Positions 1 through 7,930 of a stretch of DNA of 64,000 bases are shown here, piece after piece. Source of the stretch: Sphingomonas sp. Root710 (GTDB lineage Bacteria > Pseudomonadota > Alphaproteobacteria > Sphingomonadales > Sphingomonadaceae); NCBI RefSeq assembly GCF_001429065.1, contig NZ_LMIB01000001.1:505933-569932 (forward strand), given 5' to 3'. The position numbers and the translations under genes were made by a program. A model generated the notes under the pieces. The model made no database searches, had not been told where the DNA came from, and saw only the letters and a list, made by a program, of their open reading frames with translations. How positions within the stretch are numbered: the first letter of the stretch is position 1; every line of letters begins with the position of its first letter.

Positions 1-126
1 CGGCTCGAACTGGTTCTAAGCTGTACTGGATACCCTAAGCGTACACGGACACCGTCGCTTTCCGCGACATATTCGCTGATGCGATGTGCCTATATATACT
101 GTTTTTCTTGGCGCTGCAAAATGGCG

Positions 127-882
127 CTAGCTGCGATCTTCGGGCGGCACGAAGGGGGCCAGCCGGATGCGGGTGCGATGATCGTCCCCGGCGAGATCGG
201 TGCCGTCGAGAGTCTGGCCGCGATAATAATGCTTCTGCCATTTGGCGGCTTCGGCTTCGGGATCGCGCTCGCGCAGACCGGTGTTGAACTTAGCGCGGCT
301 GTTCGACCAGGCGGTGAATTCGGCGTGGAGCGCGGGATCATCGGTGATCGGGCGGATCACCGGCTCGAAATTCTCCAGTTCGCCACGCTGGATCGGGAAG
401 ATGTGGCAGATCGGCTCGCCGGCCTCGAAGCGGACCGTGCCGGGGCGGGTGAACATCCAGTTCATCGTGAAGGTGAAGGGCGCCCAATCGGTTTCCACGA
501 CGCCTGACAGTGGGCCGATCCCATCCTTTGGCCGGTTGATCGGCCCCTGCGCCATGAGGTCGTAGCCCGCTTCGGTTCGGAACACTGCGGGTATGTGAAA
601 GGTGAGGATGCCATAGCCGAAATGGCTGATCGCGGGCGCGGAGGTGTTGGGGTCCGGGGTGACGGTGATCCCGTCGATCTTCACACTCCCATGCCAGCTC
701 GCCGAGAAGCCGGACGGGCACAGGATTTCCCAGCCATGCGCGTTGGCGATGGCGAGCGGCAGGCAGCGATAGGCGTATCGCTGGTTCGTCTCGTCCATCC
801 AGTCCCGCTCATGCGGCGCAGGCCGGATGTCGAACCCCCGGTTGGGCATGGTGAAAGCGGTGAGCTTTGCGCGCGTCGTCAT
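127..882 (-). CDS. DUF6065 family protein
   Basis: This encodes about 251 residues. The conserved AHGWEI segment near residue 50, a soluble mixed composition and the length resemble the uncharacterised DUF6065 family. I see no signal peptide or membrane segment, so it is probably cytoplasmic. The ATG at 882 (MTTRAKL) is preferred over an in-frame TTG at 888. It stands alone at the left edge of the window, and the ymgE-like gene upstream on the same strand ends in a terminator. The function is unknown. The family name comes from recollection of its motif, not from a search. Confidence 0.7.
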   Translation of the reverse strand: MTTRAKLTAFTMPNRGFDIRPAPHERDWMDETNQRYAYRCLPLAIANAHGWEILCPSGFSASWHGSVKIDGITVTPDPNTSAPAISHFGYGILTFHIPAVFRTEAGYDLMAQGPINRPKDGIGPLSGVVETDWAPFTFTMNWMFTRPGTVRFEAGEPICHIFPIQRGELENFEPVIRPITDDPALHAEFTAWSNSRAKFNTGLRERDPEAEAAKWQKHYYRGQTLDGTDLAGDDHRTRIRLAPFVPPEDRS

Positions 883-928
883 GCGCAAAGCCTAACTCCG
901 GCGCCGGAAGCTCACAACCATGGGCATG

Positions 929-958
929 AAAAAGGCCGCCGGATCGCTCCAGCGGCCT
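929..958 (-). terminator. Rho-independent terminator after the YeaQ/YmgE gene
   Basis: On the minus strand the 7-bp stem AGGCCGC/GCGGCCT is followed by a run of five T residues. It lies just beyond the stop of the stress membrane gene that ends at 979. Confidence 0.7.
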
Positions 959-978
959 CTTCATCGATCCAGTCCGGA

Positions 979-1227
979 TCAGCGCATCGCGCCACGACGG
1001 ACGAGGTTGACGATCGCGAGAAGAATGACCGCGCCAAGAAAAGCGCTCAGCCAGCCATAGATGCCGCCGGCGCCAAGGGTCGGGCCGAACAGTACGCCGC
1101 CGATGAAGGAACCGACAATACCGACGACGATATTAAGAATGATGCCCTGCTGCGCATCGGTGCGCATCAAAATGCTTGCCAGCCAGCCGATGATGCCGCC
1201 GACGATCAAGAAAATGATCAGATTCAT
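979..1227 (-). CDS. GlsB/YeaQ/YmgE family stress-response membrane protein
   Basis: This is an 82-residue, strongly hydrophobic, glycine-rich protein with three predicted membrane helices. It opens MNLIIFLIVGGIIGWLAS and contains GIVGSFIGGVLFGP, the pattern of the transglycosylase-associated/YeaQ-YmgE family, whose members are general-stress inner-membrane proteins. The start at 1227 is preferred because AGGAGG lies 5 nt upstream; a longer frame to 1284 has no such site. An EcfG-like promoter lies 58 nt upstream of the ATG, so PhyR-dependent stress induction is likely. A terminator follows directly. Confidence 0.88.
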   Translation of the reverse strand: MNLIIFLIVGGIIGWLASILMRTDAQQGIILNIVVGIVGSFIGGVLFGPTLGAGGIYGWLSAFLGAVILLAIVNLVRRGAMR

Positions 1228-1284
1228 GGTGTCCTCCTGCACTTCACCAGGCTCTCGATCGCGCTGAAAGCCATCGACTGTCAT

Positions 1285-1309
1285 TACGTTTGACGTTCGA
1301 CCTTGTTCC
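1285..1309 (-). promoter_or_regulatory. Candidate general-stress (EcfG) promoter
   Basis: On the minus strand GGAAC is followed after 16 nt by CGTA, close to the alphaproteobacterial EcfG consensus GGAAC-N16/17-CGTT. It sits 58 nt upstream of the YeaQ/YmgE-type gene, a common regulon member. The last base of the -10 box departs from consensus. Confidence 0.5.
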
Positions 1310-1355
1310 TTTTTCGGCGATGAACGGAAGTTTATTAAACGATGGAAACGAAATA

Positions 1356-1383
1356 GGGCCCGCTCCCCGGAGGAAGCGGGCCC
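1356..1383 (-). terminator. Rho-independent terminator after sciP-like gene
   Basis: A 9-bp perfect stem GGGCCCGCT/AGCGGGCCC is followed on the minus strand by a T-rich tract, 22 nt beyond the stop codon of the DUF1153 gene. Confidence 0.7.
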
Positions 1384-1405
1384 AGTCGGCCAGTCGTTCG
1401 TGCGC

Positions 1406-1705
1406 TCAGTATTTCTGCTGACGTTCGTAAAGCGACTTATAATGCTGGATCCGGGTAACGCGCAGGCCGGGCATCCCCGATCGGTCGACCGCGCGCTGCC
1501 AGCCGGCGAATTCCTCTACGCTCAGGTCATATCGAGCGCATACCTCGTCGACGGTCAGCAGGCCGCCGTTAACCGCGGCCACGACCTCGGCCTTGCGGCG
1601 GACGACCCAGCGGGTGGTACCGGGAGGCGGCAGCGAATCGACCGTGAGCGGTTCGCCCAGCGGGCCGATGACCTGGTGCGGACGGATCTTCTGATTCTCA
1701 AGCAT
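1406..1705 (-). CDS. sciP: SciP-like CtrA inhibitor (DUF1153)
   Basis: This is a 99-residue helix-turn-helix protein. It carries the DUF1153 hallmarks VIGPLGEPLTVDSLPPP and TRWVVRRKAEVVAAVNGGLL, followed by the CARYDLSVEEFAGWQ helix. In Caulobacter SciP binds the cell-cycle regulator CtrA and blocks its activation of target promoters, and this gene matches it in size and motif order. The ATG at 1705 (MLENQ) is chosen over an upstream in-frame start at 1756 because GAGGT precedes it and the family begins there. The gene is single, ends in a strong terminator, and points away from an uncharacterised small gene. The family is secure; the exact role in sphingomonads is inferred. Confidence 0.85.
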   Translation of the reverse strand: MLENQKIRPHQVIGPLGEPLTVDSLPPPGTTRWVVRRKAEVVAAVNGGLLTVDEVCARYDLSVEEFAGWQRAVDRSGMPGLRVTRIQHYKSLYERQQKY

Positions 1706-1816
1706 GCGATACCTCGAACTTGGCCGGTCGACCTGAACTCTTTCCCCGAGGCGCACCTAGCAGGCCGCCCCTCAAGGAAGATTTGCGTGGAAGGGTAAAT
1801 GCGCGGATCATCTTCG

Positions 1817-2095
1817 TTACCGTGATCCGTCGTTGAAGCGGGCGGCGGCGGCGGCGTGGAAGCTGCCATGCGCGCCGTTGACGCCGGCCGCACGTCCGGG
1901 GCCAGCCAGCAGCACCGCCACCGCCGGATGGGCGGGGTCGACGGCATCGGCATGGCCGTCGCCGTCGCGGGCGAGCCGCGCGGTCGGCGTTTCCGCCTGA
2001 TGCTGGGCAAGCAGGGCGCAGAGCGCGGTGAAGTCCAGCGGGACTTCGGCCGGCTCGGCGGCGTCGATACGGAATTCGTCGATCTTGATCTTCAT
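1817..2095 (-). CDS. Hypothetical protein
   Basis: This 92-residue ORF opens [22 protein letters not shown] and then becomes alanine-rich, ending FNDGSR. A GGAAAG element lies about 7 nt before the ATG, and the gene is divergent from mnmA with 111 nt between the two start codons. I recognise no domain, signal peptide or membrane segment. The low-complexity second half could be a GC-rich open frame by chance, so the existence of the gene is only moderately supported. Confidence 0.45.
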   Translation of the reverse strand: MKIKIDEFRIDAAEPAEVPLDFTALCALLAQHQAETPTARLARDGDGHADAVDPAHPAVAVLLAGPGRAAGVNGAHGSFHAAAAARFNDGSR

Positions 2096-2206
2096 GGGCC
2101 GCTTTCCGTTTCCGTGTCAGCACAAGAAACGACGCGGCCGGAGGATTCTTTAGCCGACTTTCGTCTATTTTTGCCGGAACTTACGCGACCTGCTATGGGC
2201 CGCGCG

Positions 2207-3328
2207 ATGAACCCGGAATTCCAGCTTTCCAGCGCCGCCGGAGCCTCGCTCGAGGGGCGCCGCATCGTCGTCGCCATGTCAGGCGGCGTGGACAGTTCGG
2301 TCGTCGCCGCGCTCGCCGCCGCGAGCGGTGCCGAGACGATCGGCGTGACGCTTCAGCTTTATGATCATGGCGCGGCGGTGGGGCGCACCGGCAGTTGCTG
2401 CGCAGGGCAGGATATCCGCGACGCGCGGGCCGTCGCGGACCGGCTCGGCATAGCGCATTATGTCTTTGATTATGAAAGCCGTTTCCGGGATTCGGTAATC
2501 GCCGACTTCGCCGACGAATATGCGGCGGGACGCACCCCGATTCCGTGCGTGCGGTGCAACCAGGGGGTGAAGTTCACCGACCTGTTCGGGATCGCCCGCG
2601 ACCTGGGTGCGGACTGCCTCGCCACCGGCCATTATGTCCGCCGGGTGATCGGCGCGGGCGCGCGCGCCGAACTGCACCGCGCCGCCGATCCGGCGCGCGA
2701 CCAGAGCTACTTCCTGTTCGCCACCACCCAGGACCAGCTCGACTATCTGCGCTTCCCGCTGGGCTGCATGCCCAAGCCGCGTGTGCGCGAGATCGCCGCC
2801 GAGCTTGGCCTGGGCGTCGCCGCCAAGCCCGACAGCCAGGACATCTGCTTCGTGCCCGATGGGGATTATGCCAGCATCGTCAAGAAGTTGCGGCCCGAAG
2901 CGGCTGACGAGGGCGACATTGTCGACCTTCAGGGGCGGGTGCTCGGGCGGCATAAGGGACTGATCCATTTTACCGTGGGCCAGCGGCGCGGAATCGAGAT
3001 CGGCGGCAGTCCCGAACCGCTCTACGTCGTTCGGCTCGATCCGGCCGAAAAGCGCCTCGTCGTCGGCCCGCGCCGCGCGCTGGCGGTGTCGGCGGCGATG
3101 CTCGACGACATCAACTGGATCGGCGAAGGGCATGAAGGCCCGATCACCGCGAAGGTCCGTTCGCTTGCCAAGCCGGTGCCGGCGCGGTTCGAGGATGGCG
3201 TGGTGCGCTTCGACCAGCCCGAATATGGCGTCGCACCGGGCCAGGCGGCGGTGCTCTACGCCGGGGACCGCGTGCTTGGCGGCGGCTGGATCAGCGAGAC
3301 GGTGGCGGCGGAACTGGTCGCGGCCTGA
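2207..3328 (+). CDS. mnmA: tRNA-specific 2-thiouridylase MnmA
   Basis: The 373-residue product catalyses the last step of s2U34 formation in tRNA-Lys, -Glu and -Gln, using ATP to activate U34 before persulfide attack. It shows the PP-loop motif [11 protein letters not shown] near residue 25, the catalytic-cysteine region PIPCVRCNQ near residue 110 and the second active-site segment [13 protein letters not shown]. Length and domain order match the family. The ATG at 2207 (MNPEF) is chosen; the frame stays open upstream to 1856, but that extension is unrelated in composition. An alternative ATG lies at 2195. It converges on the PhzF-family gene with a 10-nt gap. Confidence 0.95.
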   Translation: MNPEFQLSSAAGASLEGRRIVVAMSGGVDSSVVAALAAASGAETIGVTLQLYDHGAAVGRTGSCCAGQDIRDARAVADRLGIAHYVFDYESRFRDSVIADFADEYAAGRTPIPCVRCNQGVKFTDLFGIARDLGADCLATGHYVRRVIGAGARAELHRAADPARDQSYFLFATTQDQLDYLRFPLGCMPKPRVREIAAELGLGVAAKPDSQDICFVPDGDYASIVKKLRPEAADEGDIVDLQGRVLGRHKGLIHFTVGQRRGIEIGGSPEPLYVVRLDPAEKRLVVGPRRALAVSAAMLDDINWIGEGHEGPITAKVRSLAKPVPARFEDGVVRFDQPEYGVAPGQAAVLYAGDRVLGGGWISETVAAELVAA

Positions 3329-3338
3329 TCTGCGCCGT

Positions 3339-4133
3339 TCAACGCAGCGTGAACGCGCCTTCGATCACGGTCACGCAGGAGCCGGTCAGGATCACCCGCT
3401 CGCCGTCGAGCGCACAACCGAGATAGCCGCCGCGCTCGGACGCCTGATAGGCGGTGAAGCTGTCGCGGCCGATCTGTTCGGCCCAGTAAGTAGCCAGAAG
3501 ACAATGCGCCGATCCGGTGACCGGATCTTCGTCGATTCCCGCGCCGGGCGCGAAGACGCGGCTGACGATGTCGGTGTCGGTGCCCGGCGCGGTCGCGATG
3601 AACAATATGTCGCCCAGCGGCCGCATCGCGCGGAAATCGGGCTCCAGTGTGCGCACCTCATCGGCGGTCGCATAGCGGAACAGCGCGTAGCCGCCATCGC
3701 GCCAGTGGCTCTCGACCGGCGATCCGCCAAGCGCGGCGGCATGGTCGGGCAAGGCCTTGGGCGCGAGACGCCAGGCGGGCAGGGCGAGCTTATACCCATC
3801 GCCGTCGCGCGACACCTCCAGCGGGCCCGCGCGGCGGGTCATGAAGCGGACGGTGTCGATCGCGTCGTTGCGGCTGAGCAGGACGTGGCCGGTGGCGAGC
3901 GTCGCATGGCCGCACAGCGCCACCTCCACGGTCGGGGTGAACCAGCGGAGCTCGAAATCCGCCTCGCCGCCTGCCCAGGGCACGATGAAGGCGGTCTCGG
4001 CCAGATTGTTCTCGGCGGCGATCGCCTGGAGGATGCCGTCGTCGAGCCAGGCTTCGAGCGGCATCACCGCGGCGGGATTACCGGTGAACGCGCGGTCGGC
4101 GAAGGCGTCGACCTGCTGGAACGGGATTTTCAC
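3339..4133 (-). CDS. PhzF family isomerase/epimerase-like protein
   Basis: This 264-residue protein of the phenazine-biosynthesis PhzF fold begins MKIPFQQVDAFADRAFTGNP, and the catalytic-glutamate region NLAETAFI follows near residue 45. It also carries the duplicated signature GHATLATGHVL and the C-terminal DPVTGSAHCLLATYW. PhzF-like proteins are diaminopimelate-epimerase-fold enzymes whose natural substrates are mostly unknown; no other phenazine gene is present, so a phenazine role is unlikely. It is the last gene of a reverse operon and overlaps the cation transporter by 4 nt (ATGA). Confidence 0.9.
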   Translation of the reverse strand: MKIPFQQVDAFADRAFTGNPAAVMPLEAWLDDGILQAIAAENNLAETAFIVPWAGGEADFELRWFTPTVEVALCGHATLATGHVLLSRNDAIDTVRFMTRRAGPLEVSRDGDGYKLALPAWRLAPKALPDHAAALGGSPVESHWRDGGYALFRYATADEVRTLEPDFRAMRPLGDILFIATAPGTDTDIVSRVFAPGAGIDEDPVTGSAHCLLATYWAEQIGRDSFTAYQASERGGYLGCALDGERVILTGSCVTVIEGAFTLR

Positions 4134-5020
4134 GGCAGCATCTCCTCATCGCGGTCGATATGGCCGGCGGGATCGGGGTGGATCAGTATCTCGACGCCGG
4201 GAAAGGCGGCGCGCAGCTTGTCCTCCACTTCGTCCATCACGCGATGCGCCTCGCCGACGGTCATGTCGGGATCGACCCAGACGTGGAACTGGACGAAATC
4301 CTTGTGACCCGCGGTGCGGGTGCGGAGTTCATGGATGCCGCGCAGCTCGGGATGGCGGTTGGCCACCTCGACGAAGGCGCGGCGGCGCTCCTCGGGCCAC
4401 TCCTTGTCCATCAGTTCGTCGATGGCGTGCTGCGACGCGCGATAGGCGCCGAGCAAAAGCCACAGCGCGATCGCGATCCCGGCGATCGCATCGACCCCGC
4501 CGAGCCCGGCATAATGATCCAGCGCAAGCGCCCCGATCACCGCGGCGTTGAGCAGCAGGTCGCTCTGATAATGCATCCGGTCGGTGCTGATCGCGATCGA
4601 TCCGGTCCGGGCGATCACGCGCCGCTGATAGGTCACCAGCGCGAGCGTGAGCGCCAGCGCGATCAGGGAGACGATGATGCCGGTCCCGGCCGCTTCCGGC
4701 CGTTCGCCGGCCAGAAGCCTTTGCACCGAACTGACCGCGATCCAGAAGGCCGAGATGCTGATCAGGACGACCTGGAAGAATGCGGCGATCGCCTCGGCCT
4801 TGCCATGGCCGAAGCGGTGTTGCCGATCGGCGGGCTCGGCGGCGACGCGGACGCTGTAGAGCGTCACCAGCGAAGCGATCAGGTCGAGCGTGGTGTCCGC
4901 GAGCGAGCCGAGCATCGCCGCCGAACCCGTCGTCCAGCTCGCATAGCCCTTCAGCGCGATCAGCGTCGCGGCGACCGAGGCCGAGGCGATACCTGCGCGG
5001 ACATTGGCGCTAAGGGTCAT
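4130..5020 (-). CDS. Cation diffusion facilitator (FieF-like) transporter
   Basis: This is a 296-residue inner-membrane divalent-metal/proton antiporter of the CDF family. About six hydrophobic segments occupy residues 10-210; the metal-binding motif SLADTTLDL lies in TM2, and HRFGHGKAEAIAAFFQ precedes TM3. The C-terminal cytoplasmic domain contains the HVWVDPDMTVGEAH segment. The D-x3-D pattern in TM2 suggests Zn or Fe export, but the substrate cannot be fixed from sequence. It overlaps pdxH by 4 nt upstream and the PhzF gene by 4 nt downstream, so it is probably translationally coupled in one operon. Confidence 0.9.
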   Translation of the reverse strand: MTLSANVRAGIASASVAATLIALKGYASWTTGSAAMLGSLADTTLDLIASLVTLYSVRVAAEPADRQHRFGHGKAEAIAAFFQVVLISISAFWIAVSSVQRLLAGERPEAAGTGIIVSLIALALTLALVTYQRRVIARTGSIAISTDRMHYQSDLLLNAAVIGALALDHYAGLGGVDAIAGIAIALWLLLGAYRASQHAIDELMDKEWPEERRRAFVEVANRHPELRGIHELRTRTAGHKDFVQFHVWVDPDMTVGEAHRVMDEVEDKLRAAFPGVEILIHPDPAGHIDRDEEMLP

Positions 5021-5601
5021 GGGTAGAGCAGGCCCTCGATCCAGCCGTCGCCCGACCGCGTGAACAGGCGGCGCTCGTGGAGGCGGTGCGCGCGGTCCTG
5101 CCAGAACTCGATCCGCTCGGGCGCGACGCGGAAGCCCGACCAGTGCGGCGGGCGTGGCACGTCCTGCCCTTCGAAGCGCTGCCTGATCGCCTCGTACCGG
5201 GCCTCGAAGGTCGCGCGCTGGTCGAGCGGGCGCGACTGTTCCGACGCCCAGGCGCCGAGCTGCGAATCGCGGGATCGGGTGGCGAAATAGGCGTCGCCCT
5301 CGGCCGCGCTGACCTTGCTCACGGGTCCCTCGATGCGGATCTGGCGGCGCAGCGACTTCCAGTGGAAGAGCAGCGCCGCCTGCGGGTTGGCGTCGAGCTG
5401 GCCGGCCTTGCGGCTTTCATAATTGGTGTAGAAGACGAAGCCGCGCGCATCATGGCCCTTGAGCAACACCATGCGGACCGAAGGGCGGCCTTCCGCGTCG
5501 GCGGTCGCTACCGCCATCGCTTCCGGATCATTTATCTCAGCCTCGCGCGCCTCTGCAAACCATTGGTCGAAAAGCGGGAAGGGATCGGTCAGGGTCGTCA
5601 T
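5017..5601 (-). CDS. pdxH: Pyridoxamine 5'-phosphate oxidase
   Basis: This is a 194-residue FMN enzyme that oxidises pyridoxine and pyridoxamine 5'-phosphate to PLP. The FMN/substrate-binding block PSVRMVLLKGHDARGFVFYT lies near residue 40, followed by SRKAGQLDANP and ALLFHWKSLRRQIRIEG. The C-terminal family signature is RLHERRLFTRSGDGW. The ATG at 5601 overlaps the stop of the upstream MocR regulator by one base (TGATG), so translation is coupled. A longer frame to 5706 lies inside that regulator and is rejected. The product slightly exceeds the minimal PdxH core, as is usual. Confidence 0.95.
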   Translation of the reverse strand: MTTLTDPFPLFDQWFAEAREAEINDPEAMAVATADAEGRPSVRMVLLKGHDARGFVFYTNYESRKAGQLDANPQAALLFHWKSLRRQIRIEGPVSKVSAAEGDAYFATRSRDSQLGAWASEQSRPLDQRATFEARYEAIRQRFEGQDVPRPPHWSGFRVAPERIEFWQDRAHRLHERRLFTRSGDGWIEGLLYP

Positions 5602-6977
5602 CAAATCACCGTCGCGGCAACTTCGGTGCGCGCCGCGTCGAGTGCGGCCGCGACGCGATCGAGCGCGACGCCCAATTGCGCGCGGTCGGTTGCCGGACCA
5701 AGGCATAGGCGAACCCCGGAGATCGAGCTAGGGTCGATGAGCGGCGCCGATGGCGGCGTCACCTCGACCCCCGCGCGCATCGCGCGCGCCGCCATCCGCT
5801 CGGCCTCGAGTTCGGACATGGGCAGCCAGAGATGCGGGCTGCGCGGATCGGCGGGCGCGCTCAGCGCCGGCCCCAGCCGTTCCGCCGCCATCCGCCCTCG
5901 CGCCAGCATTTCGGCCTGGTTTTCGGCAACGATCTCGTCGGCGGTGCCGTCTTCCATCCACTGGCTGCCGATCAGCGCGCCCATCGCCGAGGGCGCATAG
6001 ATATGGGCGCGGATCCGGCGCAGAACGCGATCGAGATGATCGTCGTCGGGTACGATCAGGAAGCCGGTGCGCAGGCCCGGTGCGATCGCCTTCGAGGTAC
6101 CATGGATATAGAAAGTCCGGTCGGGCGCATAGGCGGCGATCGGAGGCGGCGCGTTGCCGGTCGCGAAGATCGAATAGAGATCGTCCTCGACGATCCAGAC
6201 CCCATGTTTACGGGCGATGGCGGCGATTTCGGCGCGGCGGGCGTCGCCCATGATCCGCCCGGTCGGGTTCTGCAGGGTGGGCAGCGTGTAGAGTATCCGG
6301 GCGCCCGCCGCCGCAGCGCGATCGAAAGCATCGGGAAGCAGCCCTTCCTCGTCCATCGCGAGGCCGAGCGTGCGATAGCCGCCCTCCTGCGCGATCGAGC
6401 GAATGCCGAAATAGGTCGCGGCCTCGGTCATGATCGTGTCGCCGGGACGGCACAACAGATCCATCACCAGCGACATGGCCTGCTGTGCGCCGCCGGTGAT
6501 CACGAGCCGGTCGGCGCGGGCATCGCGCAAACCGCTTACCCGCCGCAACCAGGCGGCCGCCGAACGGCGGTGCGCCTCCTCACCGGCGGGGGGCGCATAA
6601 TCGAGGAGCTGGTTGAGGTCGCCGCGCTTGCCGAGCCGGGCAAGGGTGGGGCCGAAACGCCGCTGCGCAAGGCCAAGGGGCGGGACGTTACGCGACAGTT
6701 CGATGAGTCCGTCATGGCCACCCTGGCGCGGAACGTTGTCGGCGACGAAGCTGCCCCGGCCCACGGTGGCTGTGAGCAGGCCCTGACGCGCCGCTTCGCC
6801 ATAGACCGACGTCACCGTCCCGATGCCGATGCCGAGCTGGTGGGCGAGGTCGCGATGCGGCGGCAGTTTCGTGCCGGGCGTCAACTGTCCGTCGTCGATG
6901 TCGCGCCGCAAGGCCGCTAGCAGCCGCCCTGACACAGTTGCCGCAGCATTTTCATCCAACACGGGGGTCCAGCTCAT
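5601..6977 (-). CDS. MocR-type transcriptional regulator (GntR HTH fused to aminotransferase domain)
   Basis: This is a 458-residue chimera. A GntR winged-helix domain (about residues 10-75; GTKLPPHRDLAHQLGIGIGT) is followed by a linker and a fold-type I aminotransferase domain, whose PLP-lysine region is YIHGTSKAIAPGLRTGFL. MocR proteins bind PLP and usually regulate vitamin B6 metabolism or a neighbouring amino-acid gene. Here the gene is fused translationally to pdxH and is divergent from a LysE exporter, so PLP-responsive control of either is plausible. The start at 6977 (MSWTPVLDE) is preferred over 6995. Repeated TGTCA/TGACA boxes lie in the divergent promoter region. Confidence 0.88.
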   Translation of the reverse strand: MSWTPVLDENAAATVSGRLLAALRRDIDDGQLTPGTKLPPHRDLAHQLGIGIGTVTSVYGEAARQGLLTATVGRGSFVADNVPRQGGHDGLIELSRNVPPLGLAQRRFGPTLARLGKRGDLNQLLDYAPPAGEEAHRRSAAAWLRRVSGLRDARADRLVITGGAQQAMSLVMDLLCRPGDTIMTEAATYFGIRSIAQEGGYRTLGLAMDEEGLLPDAFDRAAAAGARILYTLPTLQNPTGRIMGDARRAEIAAIARKHGVWIVEDDLYSIFATGNAPPPIAAYAPDRTFYIHGTSKAIAPGLRTGFLIVPDDDHLDRVLRRIRAHIYAPSAMGALIGSQWMEDGTADEIVAENQAEMLARGRMAAERLGPALSAPADPRSPHLWLPMSELEAERMAARAMRAGVEVTPPSAPLIDPSSISGVRLCLGPATDRAQLGVALDRVAAALDAARTEVAATVI

Positions 6978-7005
6978 CGGTGCTCTCAGGATCATTCCAG
7001 ACTAA

Positions 7006-7067
7006 TGTCATAGTGACAATATCATCTTTGACATGTGGTACATTGCGCGGCAATTGGTGCATGTCAA
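7006..7067. promoter_or_regulatory. Candidate MocR operator cluster
   Basis: The divergent promoter region between the MocR gene and the LysE operon holds the palindrome TGTCA-TAG-TGACA (7006-7018). It also holds a second inverted pair, TTGACATG (7028-7035) and CATGTCAA (7060-7067). Four TGACA/TGTCA half-sites within 62 bp fit the paired boxes typical of MocR regulators. No binding evidence is available. Confidence 0.45.
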
Positions 7068-7087
7068 TGCCAACCAGGATAGGGACA

Positions 7088-7255
7088 ATGAGACAGATAT
7101 GGATGACGGCCCTCGCTAGCTTCTCGCTGGTTGGTTTTGCTGCCGTGGTTTCGGCCGCGGCGATCGCGGCGGCGGGAGAGCCCGATGCGCGTGTACAGGG
7201 CCGTACCATGATGATCGATGCGCAATTCGAACTCGCCCAGACGATAAGGCGATGA
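7088..7255 (+). CDS. Small membrane or exported protein upstream of LysE
   Basis: This is a 55-residue ORF with an N-terminal hydrophobic helix (SFSLVGFAAVVSAAAIAA) and a short polar tail. A TAGGGA element precedes the ATG, and the stop overlaps the LysE start by 4 nt (ATGA), which suggests a real, coupled reading frame. I know no family for it. It could instead be an untranslated leader of the exporter gene. Confidence 0.4.
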   Translation: MRQIWMTALASFSLVGFAAVVSAAAIAAAGEPDARVQGRTMMIDAQFELAQTIRR

Positions 7256-7869
7256 CGATGCCGCTCGATACGTTCATCGCGTTGGTGACATTCTGTATCG
7301 TCTCGACGGTCACGCCGGGTCCGAACAATATGATGCTGCTGTCGTCGGGAGCCACCTTCGGCTTTCGGAGGACGCTGCCTCATATCATCGGCATCAGCCT
7401 CGGCTGCGTCTTCATGGTGCTTCTGCTCGGCCTCGGATTGGCGAGCGTGATCGGGCGCGTGCCGTGGCTCTATACGGTCCTCCACGTCGCATCGACCGCC
7501 TATCTTCTCTATCTTGCCTGGCGGATCGCGACCTCGGTCGGGGTGGGCGGCGCGTCTGCACGGACCAGACCTTTGAGCTTCCTCGACGCGGCGGCCTTCC
7601 AATGGGTCAATCCAAAGGCCTGGGCGATGACGCTGGGCGCAGCGACCAGCTTCTCGCGGAGCGACCATCTGTTCGGCGATATCTCCGTGATCGCGATGGC
7701 GCTCGTTTTCTGCGGGCTGCCCTGCATCATGCTGTGGGCGGGGGGCGGAACGGTGGTGCGCCGACTGCTGACCCGGCCGGAGATGCTGCGGGCGTTCAAC
7801 ATCGGTATGGCGGCGCTGCTCGTCCTGTCGCTGCTGCCGGGCTTGCTGGAGGTAATTGGCGCGGCCTGA
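7252..7869 (+). CDS. LysE/RhtB family amino-acid exporter
   Basis: This is a 205-residue inner-membrane protein with six predicted hydrophobic helices. The family signature VTPGPNNMMLLSSGATFG lies near residue 20, and WVNPKAWAMTLGA near residue 120. LysE/RhtB proteins export amino acids or their analogues; the substrate is not predictable from sequence. It is divergent from the MocR regulator, a common arrangement that suggests the regulator controls export. An internal ATG at 7258 is an alternative start. Confidence 0.9.
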   Translation: MTMPLDTFIALVTFCIVSTVTPGPNNMMLLSSGATFGFRRTLPHIIGISLGCVFMVLLLGLGLASVIGRVPWLYTVLHVASTAYLLYLAWRIATSVGVGGASARTRPLSFLDAAAFQWVNPKAWAMTLGAATSFSRSDHLFGDISVIAMALVFCGLPCIMLWAGGGTVVRRLLTRPEMLRAFNIGMAALLVLSLLPGLLEVIGAA

Positions 7870-7930
7870 TCTAACGCAAAAGTGAAGTCTTCATTGCACC
7901 GCACAACGGGATGTGCTGACTCTCCCGGTC

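Noticed and set aside
1856-2206. N-terminal extension of mnmA
   Set aside because: The frame is open, but the extra 117 residues do not resemble MnmA, and the family start is MNPEF at 2207. The region is opposite a small reverse ORF.
3339-4133. Phenazine biosynthesis
   Set aside because: Only a PhzF-fold protein is present; no phzA, B, D, E or G homologue is nearby, so the name reflects the fold only.
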